Of a DNA stretch of 64,000 bases, positions 10,150 to 18,314 are shown one piece after another. Both the position numbers and the translations under genes were made by a program. Position 1 is the stretch's first letter, and every line of letters starts with the position of its first letter. The stretch is from Dokdonella sp041395345. Its GTDB lineage: Bacteria > Pseudomonadota > Gammaproteobacteria > Xanthomonadales > Rhodanobacteraceae. Where the stretch lies: NCBI RefSeq assembly GCF_041395345.1, contig NZ_JAWLAR010000020.1, positions 10,679-74,678 on the forward strand, read 5' to 3'. The notes under the pieces were generated by a model. The model had not been told where the DNA came from. It ran no database searches and was given only the letters and a program-made list of their open reading frames with translations.

Positions 10150-10311
10150 CTAGAGCTTCTTGCGACCAAACACCAGCGACACGATGAACAGGACCAGGAA
10201 CACCAGGAACAGGATCTTGGCGATACCGGCCGACGCGCCGGCGATTCCGCCAAATCCGAGGACGGCGGCGATCAGCGCGATGACGAGGAATACGATGGCG
10301 TAGTGCAGCAT
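10150..10311 (-). CDS. DUF1328 family small membrane protein (YtjA-like)
   Basis: A 53-residue inner-membrane protein with two hydrophobic segments (about 4-24 and 30-48), a small glycine-rich turn (GFGGIAGASAGIAK) and a basic end (GRKKL), as in the YtjA/DUF1328 family, whose function is unknown and whose members are often stress-induced. The start at 10311 is set by a strong AAGGAGA; a longer in-frame reading to 10536 would put a basic, unrelated N-terminus ahead of the domain. It is transcribed alone, convergent with aceK. Confidence 0.88.
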   Translation of the reverse strand: MLHYAIVFLVIALIAAVLGFGGIAGASAGIAKILFLVFLVLFIVSLVFGRKKL

Positions 10312-10603
10312 GACAAATCTCCTTGTTGTTTGGGGCGTCCATCGCGAACCGGGACCGGCTCGGCGATCGCGTGGAGTGGTGAACACACTAGTCCTCGTCA
10401 GCTGAATACCGTCCGAGAATCTCCCGACTGCTAGCTGAACCGATGGCTGGCATTCATCTTCAGGCAGGCTCCGGCCAAGTGGCCGTGCGGTCGCGACGCC
10501 TTCCAGCCGGCAGGTCCGGCAGGGCTTGCTGTTCATTCATTTGCGCGTTGATGTACGCTTGGCGGCCCCCTGCCGCCCTGTCGGCAACGTACTGGAGTCG
10601 AAC

Positions 10604-11551
10604 ATGAAACAGCTTCCCCTCACGCTCGCCCTGACCCTCGCTCTGGCCGCCTGCGGACCGGCCGCAGAACAGTCGGCCGCACCCGAAGCGGCCTCGGACC
10701 AGCCCGCCGAAGTCGTTGCACCGGCCGCTGCGCCTGTCGAATCCGCTCCGGCTGAAGCGATGCCCGCAGACCCGGTAGCCGTCGTCCTCGCGGGCGACTG
10801 GCGCTCGGATGAGAACAAGGCACGCGATGCCTATCGCCACCCCGCCGAAACCCTGGCCTTCTTTGGCGTCAAGCCAGGCCAGACCATCATCGAGATCACG
10901 CCGGGCGGTGGCTGGTACACCGAAATCCTGGCTCCCCTGCTCAAGGGCAATGGAACCTACGTCGCCGCCTTTCCGGTGGACTCCGCCTCGGACTATGCAA
11001 AGCGCAACAACGAGAAGTTCCGCGCCAAGCTGGCCGACGGGCCCGAGCAGTATGCCGCTGCCATGAGTGTCGAATACGATCCCAAGGCGCCGAATTTCGG
11101 CATGGACGGTTCCGCCGACGTGGTCCTGACCTTCCGCAACGTGCATAACTGGGGCGAGGGCGCACCGGCGATGTTCGCTGCCTTCAATGCCGTGCTCAAG
11201 CCGGGCGGTACGCTGGGCGTGGTCGAGCATCGCGCCGCCGAAGGTGCCGATGCCAAGGCACTCGAAGGGTCCGGCTACGTGCCGACCGAGAAGGTGATCC
11301 AGCTGGCCACCGACGCCGGATTCGAACTGGTCGAGCAGAGCGAGATCAACGCGAATCCGAAAGACACCAAGGATCACGAGAAGGGTGTCTGGACCTTGCC
11401 GCCTTCACTCGCACTCAAGGATGTTGATCGCGACAAGTATCTGGCGATTGGCGAGTCCGACCGCATGACGCTCAAGTTCGTGAAGCCGGAAGGCGACCAG
11501 ATCTTCGAGCAGGGCACGGACAAGAACAAGCCCACCCCGGCCAGCAACTGA
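10604..11551 (+). CDS. predicted methyltransferase with lipoprotein signal (COG4798-like)
   Basis: A 315-residue protein. Residues 1-17 form a type II signal peptide with lipobox LAAC (C17), then an Ala/Pro-rich linker to about residue 58. The rest is a class I methyltransferase-like fold: motif I IIEITPGGGWYTEIL, ADVVLTFRNVHNW (motif IV region) and LKPGGTLGVVEHRA (motif V/VI region). Proteins of this COG in proteobacteria commonly carry a signal peptide, which is odd because SAM is not expected outside the cytoplasm. The start at 10604 gives the signal peptide; an upstream frame from 10526 does not. Enzymatic activity is unproven. Confidence 0.85.
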   Translation: MKQLPLTLALTLALAACGPAAEQSAAPEAASDQPAEVVAPAAAPVESAPAEAMPADPVAVVLAGDWRSDENKARDAYRHPAETLAFFGVKPGQTIIEITPGGGWYTEILAPLLKGNGTYVAAFPVDSASDYAKRNNEKFRAKLADGPEQYAAAMSVEYDPKAPNFGMDGSADVVLTFRNVHNWGEGAPAMFAAFNAVLKPGGTLGVVEHRAAEGADAKALEGSGYVPTEKVIQLATDAGFELVEQSEINANPKDTKDHEKGVWTLPPSLALKDVDRDKYLAIGESDRMTLKFVKPEGDQIFEQGTDKNKPTPASN

Positions 11552-11626
11552 GCCTGGGCATGCAGCCGGTCACCGACGGTGGCCGGCTGCATCCATCCAC
11601 GACACCTCTCCGGGACAGCAGGATTC

Positions 11627-12169
11627 ATGCTGATCCTTCTCAACAAGCCCTACGGCGTACTTTGCCAGTTCACCGATCGCGAGGGCCGACCGACCCTGGC
11701 CGACTTCGTCAGCCAAAAAGGCGTCTATGCGGGCGGACGACTCGATCAGGATTCCGAGGGCCTGCTCTTGCTGACCGACGATGGCGCGCTGGCCCATCGC
11801 ATCACCGATCCGCGCCACCGGCAGGCCAAGGCCTACCTGGTCCAGGTCGAGGGCGAAGCGGATGCGCGTGCTCTGGATGCCTTGCGTTCGGGTGTGACTC
11901 TGAAAGACGGCCCGACCTTGCCGGCGCAGGTGCGTGCACTCGAAGGCGAACCGGAATGGCTGTGGCCACGCGATCCACCGGTGCGATTCCGCAAGACCGT
12001 GCCGACTTCGTGGCTGGAGATGCGCATTCGCGAGGGGCGCAATCGTCAGGTGCGACGCATGACTGCCGCGGTCGGCCTGCCGACCCTGCGACTGGTGCGC
12101 ACGCGAGTAGGCGATCACGAGCTCGGCGACCTGCCGCCCGGGCACACGCGAGTCGTGGCCCCCGACTGA
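11627..12169 (+). CDS. rluE: 23S rRNA pseudouridine(2457) synthase
   Basis: A 180-residue RsuA/RluB-E family synthase without the N-terminal S4 domain, as in RluE, which modifies U2457 of 23S rRNA. The catalytic aspartate is D40 in GGRLDQDSEGLLLLTDDG; the C-terminal motif MRIREGRNRQVRRM is also present. The ATG at 11627 starts directly at the conserved MLILLNKPYG. A methyltransferase gene starts 11 bases after the stop. RluE is preferred over RluB or RsuA because of size and the missing S4 domain. Confidence 0.9.
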   Translation: MLILLNKPYGVLCQFTDREGRPTLADFVSQKGVYAGGRLDQDSEGLLLLTDDGALAHRITDPRHRQAKAYLVQVEGEADARALDALRSGVTLKDGPTLPAQVRALEGEPEWLWPRDPPVRFRKTVPTSWLEMRIREGRNRQVRRMTAAVGLPTLRLVRTRVGDHELGDLPPGHTRVVAPD

Positions 12170-12179
12170 GGATTCGACA

Positions 12180-12923
12180 GTGAACTTCAAGGATCATTTC
12201 TCGGCCCACGCCGCGATCTATCGGGAAGCGCGACCGCAGTATCCGGCGGCACTGTTCGAGTTTCTTGTCGCGCAGGTCGCCACGCCGCAGCTCGCCTGGG
12301 ATGCCGGCTGCGGCAATGGCCAGGCCAGTGTCGATCTGAGCCGCTACTTCAACAGGGTCATCGGCACCGATCCCAGTGCCGAACAGATCGCCAACGCCAC
12401 GCCGCGGCCCAATATCGAGTATCGCATCGAGCCCGCCGAACAGTCCTCGATCGCAGACGACAGCGTCGACCTGGTCTGTGTCGCACAGGCCCTGCACTGG
12501 TTCGATCTGCCGCGGTTTCACGAAGAAGCCCGGCGCGTGCTCAAGCCCGGTGGCGTGGTCGCGTTCTGGAGCTATGCCGATTGCCAGGTCGATACCGAAG
12601 TCGATGCCCAGAAAGATCGCGTCTACATCGACTTGACCGGGCCCTACTGGCCACCCGAGCGCGCCCTGGTCGAAAGCGGTTACGCCAGTCTGCCGTTTCC
12701 ATTCGAGCGCATCGAAGCTCCGAACTTCTACTTGCGCATGCAGTGGAACGTGGATCGCTATCTGGCCTACCTGCGCTCATGGTCGGCGAGCCAGCGCTAC
12801 ATGCGCGCGCTTGAGCAGGACCCCGTTTCGCTGGTCGAGGCCGACTTGCGCCGTGCCTGGGGTAGCCCGGATCGCGTCCGCGAAGTGCATTGGGACTTCC
12901 ATCTGCATTGCGGGCGAGCCTGA
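12180..12923 (+). CDS. class I SAM-dependent methyltransferase
   Basis: A 247-residue cytoplasmic Methyltransf_11-type protein. Motif I is WDAGCGNGQASVDL, followed by VIGTDPSAEQIANA (acidic strand 2) and DLVCVAQALHWFDLPRF (motif IV), ending strand 4-5 with VLKPGGVVAFWSY. The HWFD form matches the trans-aconitate/TMT1-like and ubiquinone-like methyltransferases, but the substrate cannot be assigned. GTG start, 10 bases after rluE, so probably translated from the same message. Confidence 0.85.
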   Translation: MNFKDHFSAHAAIYREARPQYPAALFEFLVAQVATPQLAWDAGCGNGQASVDLSRYFNRVIGTDPSAEQIANATPRPNIEYRIEPAEQSSIADDSVDLVCVAQALHWFDLPRFHEEARRVLKPGGVVAFWSYADCQVDTEVDAQKDRVYIDLTGPYWPPERALVESGYASLPFPFERIEAPNFYLRMQWNVDRYLAYLRSWSASQRYMRALEQDPVSLVEADLRRAWGSPDRVREVHWDFHLHCGRA

Positions 12924-13046
12924 GCGGCGGATCAGACACCGCGACGGGTCGCCGAGCCTCCGACACCGTGTCGCCGTTTCCACGCGGGGAATCCGGCGAT
13001 CGATGCAGCGCATGTCCGGCGCGCGCTCTGCTGACGTCCGATGTCG

Positions 13047-14135
13047 CTATCGGTTGGTGAGCTGCAATTCGATGCGCCGGTTCTGCGCAAACGCCTCGGG
13101 GGTATTCGCATTGTCGATGGGCTGGAACTGGCCAAACCCGTTCGCGGACAAGCGGTGCGCCGGGATGCCTTGCACGACCAGATACTTGACGATGGCCACC
13201 GCGCGCGCGGTCGAGAGTTCCCAGTTCGACGGGAACCGATCGGTATGGATCGGGCGCTTGTCGGTGTGCCCGTCGATGCGCAGCACCCAGTCGATGCTGG
13301 AGGGAATTTCCGCCGAGACTTCGCGTACCGTCGTGGCCAGCGATTCCAGGCGCGCCTGTGCGCTGCCATCAAGTTCGGCCGAACCGGACTCGAACAGGAT
13401 GTCGGTGGGCAGGATGAAACGATCGCCCACGACCTGCACATCCGTGCGATTGCCGAGTGCTTCGCGCAGCTTGCCGAAAAACTCGGAGCGATAGCGCTCG
13501 AGTTCGCCGACCCGATTGGCCAGGGCGATGTTGAGCTGCTTGCCGAGGTCGGCGATCTTCGCGTCCTTTGCATCGAGATCCCGGTTGGCGATACCCAGCG
13601 CAGCTTCGAGTTTGCCCAGCTGCTCGCGGATCGCGGCCATCTGCCGATTCAGCAATTCGACCTGGGCCGTGGCCGCGTTGCCGAGTTCGGTCTGCTTGAC
13701 CAGATCCTGATGGGTGCTGTCGAGCTGGGTGCTGAGTCGTGCCACCTCGGCTTCGAGTTGCGTCTTGAGCGCATCGAGCGCGGCAATATCGGCGCTGAGG
13801 CTGGCCACCTGCACATTCGCGGCGTCGAGCTCGCCGCCGAGCAGGTTGCGCTCGGCCTGGGTCGCGCCGAGCGAGGCGCTGAGCTCGGCCACGCGTGCAT
13901 CCAGTGCGTTCTTTTGTTCTTCGCTGAGGGACAGCGTGCGTGCCAGTTCTGCAACCTGCGCGTTGAGCGAATCCAGCGCCTTGTTCTTGCCGGCCAGGGT
14001 GTCGGACAGCACGAACTGGCCGATCGCGAAAATCAGCAGCACGAACATCATGACCATGATCAGCGAGGTCAGCGCATCGACAAAGCCCGGCCAGATGTCG
14101 AAGGCGCGCCGGCGCCGGCGAATCAGTGCACTCAT
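13047..14135 (-). CDS. OmpA/MotB-like stator partner with coiled coil
   Basis: A 362-residue membrane protein: basic N-terminus, one TM (about 17-43) preceded by the motor-type acidic residue in WPGFVDALTSL (D20, the position of the proton-binding aspartate in MotB), a long heptad-rich coiled coil (about 48-215), then an OmpA-like peptidoglycan-binding domain (about 235-362; IDGHTDKRPI, NWELSTARAV, LSANGFGQ). It overlaps the upstream MotA/ExbB-like gene by ATGA, so the two form a 5:2-type proton channel pair. Similar pairs are widespread and not flagellar. Its cellular job (envelope or motor-like force) is unknown. Confidence 0.85.
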   Translation of the reverse strand: MSALIRRRRRAFDIWPGFVDALTSLIMVMMFVLLIFAIGQFVLSDTLAGKNKALDSLNAQVAELARTLSLSEEQKNALDARVAELSASLGATQAERNLLGGELDAANVQVASLSADIAALDALKTQLEAEVARLSTQLDSTHQDLVKQTELGNAATAQVELLNRQMAAIREQLGKLEAALGIANRDLDAKDAKIADLGKQLNIALANRVGELERYRSEFFGKLREALGNRTDVQVVGDRFILPTDILFESGSAELDGSAQARLESLATTVREVSAEIPSSIDWVLRIDGHTDKRPIHTDRFPSNWELSTARAVAIVKYLVVQGIPAHRLSANGFGQFQPIDNANTPEAFAQNRRIELQLTNR

Positions 14136-15187
14136 GCGCGCGGCTCACCACGACCGACGGCAGCGGCAATCGTGCGCGACAGCAGCCTGAATTCGCTGCG
14201 CAATTCATCGGACAGGCGCGAGTCGGATGCCGGATGACTGGCGATCTGGCGCAGCACGGTCTTCAGTTCTTCCTGCACCTGCTGGGCCCCCTGACGCTCG
14301 CGCGCATCGCGGCCGAGCAGGTCGTTGAGTCGACCGAGCTGGCTCGCGATCTCGGCAAACTGTTCGTTCATGCCGCGCCGCTCGCGGTCGTTCTCGACGA
14401 TCGCGCGCTGCATGCGCTCGAGGCCGTCGGCAGTCTGTTCGAGCAGTGCCTGCACATAAGCCGGCACCGACGCATCGCCTTCCAGCGCGCTGCCCGAGGA
14501 AAGATGAGTCATGCCCGAGAGCCATTCTTCGAGATCATTGTAGAAGCGGTTCTGCGCGTGGCCGGCCTGCAGGTCGAGGAAGCCGATCACCAGCGAACTG
14601 GCCAGGCCGAACAGCGACGTCGAGAAGCTGGTCGACATGCCACCCAGCGGTTCCTTGAGGTTTTCCTTCAGCGCGCCGAACATGGTCAGTGCGTCATTGC
14701 CTACGTTCAGTGTGCTGATCGTTTCCGACACCGAGCGAATCGTCACGAGCAGCCCCCAGAACGTTCCAAGCAGACCGAGGAAAATCGCCAGGCCGATCAG
14801 ATAGCGCGAGAGATCGCGCGATTCCTCGAGTCGTGACTGCACGCTGTCGAGGATGGTGCGCATCGAAGGTGCCGACAAGGCCGCCTTGCCGCGTTCGCGA
14901 TTTCCAAGCATGCGCGCCATCGGCGCGAGCAGGCGTGGCTTGCCGATCGTGCCGCGTTCGGGGTTTGAACGCCGGAACGATTCAATCCAGCGTGATTCCT
15001 GGGCGAGCATCAGGACCTGTCGGATATTCACGATGATGCCTGCTGCGAGGACGCTCAGGATCACGCCGTTGAAAAACGGATTGGCGAGGAAGATCTCGAC
15101 CAGTCGCGACCCGACCAGCGCACCCAGCACGGCCACCAGGGCGAGAAAGGCGGTCATCCAGAACAGGGCGCGGTTGAATCGGGACAT
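14132..15187 (-). CDS. MotA/TolQ/ExbB-like proton channel protein
   Basis: A 351-residue inner-membrane protein with four predicted TMs (about 8-25, 39-57, 127-150, 184-207), a cytoplasmic loop between TM2 and TM3, and a conserved TM3-TM4 core (GLAIFLGLLGTFWGLLVTI; LGGMSTSFSTSLFGLASSL) typical of MotA/ExbB/TolQ. The last 140 residues are helical, with regularly spaced charged residues, and stay cytoplasmic. It is coupled by ATGA to the OmpA-like gene. Zorya defence uses the same architecture (ZorA/ZorB), but no ZorC, D or E gene is near and the tail is short, so a housekeeping envelope role is more likely. Confidence 0.82.
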   Translation of the reverse strand: MSRFNRALFWMTAFLALVAVLGALVGSRLVEIFLANPFFNGVILSVLAAGIIVNIRQVLMLAQESRWIESFRRSNPERGTIGKPRLLAPMARMLGNRERGKAALSAPSMRTILDSVQSRLEESRDLSRYLIGLAIFLGLLGTFWGLLVTIRSVSETISTLNVGNDALTMFGALKENLKEPLGGMSTSFSTSLFGLASSLVIGFLDLQAGHAQNRFYNDLEEWLSGMTHLSSGSALEGDASVPAYVQALLEQTADGLERMQRAIVENDRERRGMNEQFAEIASQLGRLNDLLGRDARERQGAQQVQEELKTVLRQIASHPASDSRLSDELRSEFRLLSRTIAAAVGRGEPRA

Positions 15188-15700
15188 GAGAACCTCGGTT
15201 TGAATGGGGGAAGGCTGTAGCGAAACGGGTTGTTCGGCCTGTCAACATTTGGAGCCAAAACTAGATGATTCTCCTCCGACAAGGTGCGGGCACATCGGCA
15301 GACGTCCCGGAAAATCCATCCTGCGATCGGGTCACTCCAGTACTCCAGGCCCGACATGTACTGTTGATCTGGCACTTGACGTGCCGAAGACAGTGCTTCT
15401 CCCGCCAGCGGGAGAATCTGCCAACAGGCTGATGAGGGTGGGCTTGCGTAGCACGGTGCAACAATTCGCCAATCAGAAGCACCACCCTCATCCCCCTTCG
15501 GGACCTTCTCCCGCCAGCGGGAGAAGGAAATGCTGCGTCAAACTCAATCCGTTCAAGAACGTGATCCCTGGTTCCGGAAACATTCGAGCTTCGGCGTGGA
15601 CACGACTGACCGCACATGTCGCCCATTCTGATTGGATGCACGAAAACCCGCACACGTTGCGTAACCCTTGCACACTCCGACCCTTTTGCCCGCGCTTGGT
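15188..15700. other. gene-free region between the MotA-like gene and hrpB
   Basis: 513 bases without a convincing reading frame. It carries the paired inverted repeat at 15397-15525; otherwise I recognise nothing. Confidence 0.6.
15397..15525. repeat. paired inverted REP-like element
   Basis: Two identical 20-base palindromes (TTCTCCCGCCAGCGGGAGAA) at 15397-15416 and 15506-15525 flank inverted 10-base arms ATGAGGGTGG (15432) and CCACCCTCAT (15482). The whole unit could fold into one long cruciform. The CTCATCC...CTTCTCCC signature recurs at 29161-29330. Confidence 0.85.
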
Positions 15701-18205
15701 TCATCGTCGTGGCTTGGCGCGGTGCGTGGCGACCGCAGTCCAGGGATCATCTGGCCAGGGATGTTTCGGATAGCGGCCTTTCAGTTCCTTCTTCACTTCA
15801 GGGTAGGTGCGCTCCCAGAAGCCGTGCAGATCCTGGGTCACCTGGATCGGTCGACCGGCTGGCGAGAGCAGGTGCAGGGTCAGCGCGACACGGCCCTTTG
15901 CGATGCGTGGCGTGTCTGACAGACCGAACAGTTCCTGCAGCTTGACCGCGAGGACAGGTCCCGCATCGGCAGCGTAGGCAATGCGGCGATCCATGCCGCT
16001 CGGCACGCTGATCGTCATGGGCGCGTGTTCATCGAGCAGGCGCCGGGTGGCGTAGTCGAGCTGTGCAGCGAGCGCATTGGACAGCTCTTCGGCACGCAGC
16101 GCGTCCAGTCGGCGCTTGTCCGCCAGCGCAGGCGCCAGCCAGTGTTCAAGCGTGGCCAGCAGCTGCGCATCGGAAAAATCAGGCAGGCCCGAGTCCGGCA
16201 TCGCCTCGCGCAGGAATTCCACGCGCAGGCGCAATTCACGTGCCGGTTCGCTCCAGGGCAGCGCGTCGAGGCCGAGCTCGCGCACCGCGGCGAGCAGGGC
16301 CGGCAGCGCATCCCCGGGCCGCGCCGGCACGGCGCGCCGGCTCAACACGATGCCGGCAAAGCAGCGCTCCTCGAATGCTTCGATGGCGCGGCTGTCACGA
16401 TTCCAGCGCAGACTGCGCTGATCGCGAAACGAGTGCGGAAACTCGCGTTCGAGCAGGGCCTCGTCGAACGGTGCAGCGGCGAGGATCAGGCTGTCGCGCT
16501 CCTCGTAGCGCAGGTCGATCACGACCAGCCACGGCTCGCCGTACAGGCTGCTCTCGTCGAGCAGGCGCGCACCGCGACCGTTGGCCAGTCGGTAGCGACG
16601 CGGATTGGCCGGATCCTGATGCGCGATGCGATCCGGAAATGCGTGCAGGAGCAGGTCACCGGCAGCGCTCAGGCCGCTGGCGGCCGGGTTGCCCGATCCA
16701 GCGCGTGCGCGCCGACGCCAGGCATCGGCCGACTGCGCGATCGCAGCGAGACTTGCGCGATCCGCACCGAGTTCGCGACTGGCCTGCGCATCGCGCTGGC
16801 GCCATGCCTGCAGCGCGCGCAGGCGAATCCGGAAATCGTCATCGCGAGAAGCCGTACCGCGCAAGGGATTGCGTGCCTCGATCAGGGCGACCAGATCGCA
16901 GGCGAGATCGCGCTCGCGCTCGTCGGCGCGCAGCACGGCGGCCGCCAGACGCGGATGCGCACCGAAGGCGAGCAACGCGCGGCCGAAGGCATTGATGCTC
17001 GAGTCGGCATCGAGTGCACCCAGTGCCACGAGCAGTTCGCTGGCCTGCGCCACGGCGCCCGTCGGCGGTACATCGAGCCAGTCGAGGGTGCTGCTGCCCC
17101 AGGCCTTCAGCTCAAGCACCAGTTGCGAGAGTTCCACCTGGGCAATCTCGGGCGTCCGCGATGGATCCAGGCGACGACTCTGCGGCCACAACCGGTACGC
17201 GACACCGGGGCCGAGGCGACCGGCGCGACCGGCACGCTGATCGGCGGAAGCCTGCGAAATGGTGACCGTCTGCAGGCGTGAGAAACCCGAGTTCGGATCA
17301 AAGCGCGGTTCGCGCGCAAGGCCCGTATCGATGACAACGCGGATGCCCGGCAGGGTCAGGCTCGATTCGGCCACATTGGTCGCCAGCACGATGCGGCGCG
17401 TCCCCGCGGGTGCCGAAGCCAGCGCGGCGTGCTGGTCGGCCAGGCTCAGTTCGCCATGCAGGGGGAGTACCTCGGCCGCGCAATCGGCGAGCACGGCGCG
17501 TGCCTGTTCGATTTCGCGTCGGCCGGGCAGGAACACCAGCAGGTCGCCTTCCTGGTCGGCCAGCGCCTGCATGGCGACGCGGCGCAGATGCGAGGTCCAG
17601 CCGCGTTCGGGCCAGGCTTCACCACTGCGCGCAGGCGGGTGTTCGATGCGTACCGGATAACTGCGTCCGGCGCTGCTCAGGCGTGGCGCATCGAACCAGC
17701 GCGCTATGCGTTCGCCATCGAGTGTGGCCGACATGATGACCAGACGCAGTTCCGGGCGCAGGTTGGCCTGCACATCGAGCGCAAGCGCCGCACCGAGATC
17801 ACCGTGCAGATGGCGCTCGTGGAATTCATCGAACAGGATCGCGCCGACACCGGGCAGCTCGGGATCATCCTGCAGCATCCGGGTGAGGATGCCTTCGGTG
17901 ATCACTTCGATGCGTGTGGCTGCCGATACCTTCGACTCGTGCCGGATGCGATAGCCGATCGTTTCACCGACGCGCTCGCTCCGTGCTGCGGCCATGAATT
18001 CGGCCGCAGCACGGGCCGCGATCCTGCGCGGTTCAAGCATCAGGATGCGCTGTTCATCCAGCCAGGCAGCGTCGAGCAGGGCGGGCGGTACCTGGGTGGT
18101 CTTGCCGGCGCCGGGCGGCGCCTCGAGCACGAGTCGCGGATGCGCGACCAGCGATTCAAGAAGCTCAGGCAGGATTTCTTCAATCGGGAAGTGGATGGGC
18201 GGCAC
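15701..18205 (-). CDS. hrpB: ATP-dependent RNA helicase HrpB
   Basis: An 834-residue DEAH-box helicase of the HrpB family (usual length about 810-850). In order: motif I EAPPGAGKTTQVP, motif II DEFHERHL, motif III MSATLD, motif V ATNVAESSLTLPG, motif VI QRAGRAGRLGPG, then the helicase-associated and HrpB C-terminal domains (GRPIQVTQDLHGFWERTYPEVK region is the usual HrpB tail). DEFH in place of DEAH is normal for HrpB. Cytoplasmic; role in RNA metabolism is poorly defined outside mRNA processing and virulence reports. Single gene; a secreted-protein gene lies upstream on the same strand. Confidence 0.95.
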   Translation of the reverse strand: MPPIHFPIEEILPELLESLVAHPRLVLEAPPGAGKTTQVPPALLDAAWLDEQRILMLEPRRIAARAAAEFMAAARSERVGETIGYRIRHESKVSAATRIEVITEGILTRMLQDDPELPGVGAILFDEFHERHLHGDLGAALALDVQANLRPELRLVIMSATLDGERIARWFDAPRLSSAGRSYPVRIEHPPARSGEAWPERGWTSHLRRVAMQALADQEGDLLVFLPGRREIEQARAVLADCAAEVLPLHGELSLADQHAALASAPAGTRRIVLATNVAESSLTLPGIRVVIDTGLAREPRFDPNSGFSRLQTVTISQASADQRAGRAGRLGPGVAYRLWPQSRRLDPSRTPEIAQVELSQLVLELKAWGSSTLDWLDVPPTGAVAQASELLVALGALDADSSINAFGRALLAFGAHPRLAAAVLRADERERDLACDLVALIEARNPLRGTASRDDDFRIRLRALQAWRQRDAQASRELGADRASLAAIAQSADAWRRRARAGSGNPAASGLSAAGDLLLHAFPDRIAHQDPANPRRYRLANGRGARLLDESSLYGEPWLVVIDLRYEERDSLILAAAPFDEALLEREFPHSFRDQRSLRWNRDSRAIEAFEERCFAGIVLSRRAVPARPGDALPALLAAVRELGLDALPWSEPARELRLRVEFLREAMPDSGLPDFSDAQLLATLEHWLAPALADKRRLDALRAEELSNALAAQLDYATRRLLDEHAPMTISVPSGMDRRIAYAADAGPVLAVKLQELFGLSDTPRIAKGRVALTLHLLSPAGRPIQVTQDLHGFWERTYPEVKKELKGRYPKHPWPDDPWTAVATHRAKPRR

Positions 18206-18264
18206 GACAGTTCAGTACGGCGGAAGCACTCTCATCATCGCCGATCCGGGTCGGAAAAATGAAA

Positions 18265-18287
18265 ACGGCGCGAACCAGTCGCGCCGT
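18265..18287 (-). terminator. intrinsic terminator of the secreted-protein gene
   Basis: ACGGCGCGA-ACCAG-TCGCGCCGT, a perfect 9-bp stem; on the minus strand it is followed by TTTTC. It lies 28 bases beyond the stop codon of the upstream minus-strand gene. Confidence 0.7.
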
Positions 18288-18314
18288 CTTCTCTACGCAC
18301 ATTGAAGGACAGGC

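Noticed and set aside
13047..15187. Zorya-type anti-phage defence (ZorA/ZorB)
   Set aside because: The architecture matches, but no helicase/nuclease partner (ZorC, D or E) is adjacent; hrpB next door is a housekeeping helicase with its own orthology.
16025..17281. Plus-strand frame of 418 codons opposite hrpB
   Set aside because: Antisense shadow of a complete helicase gene.
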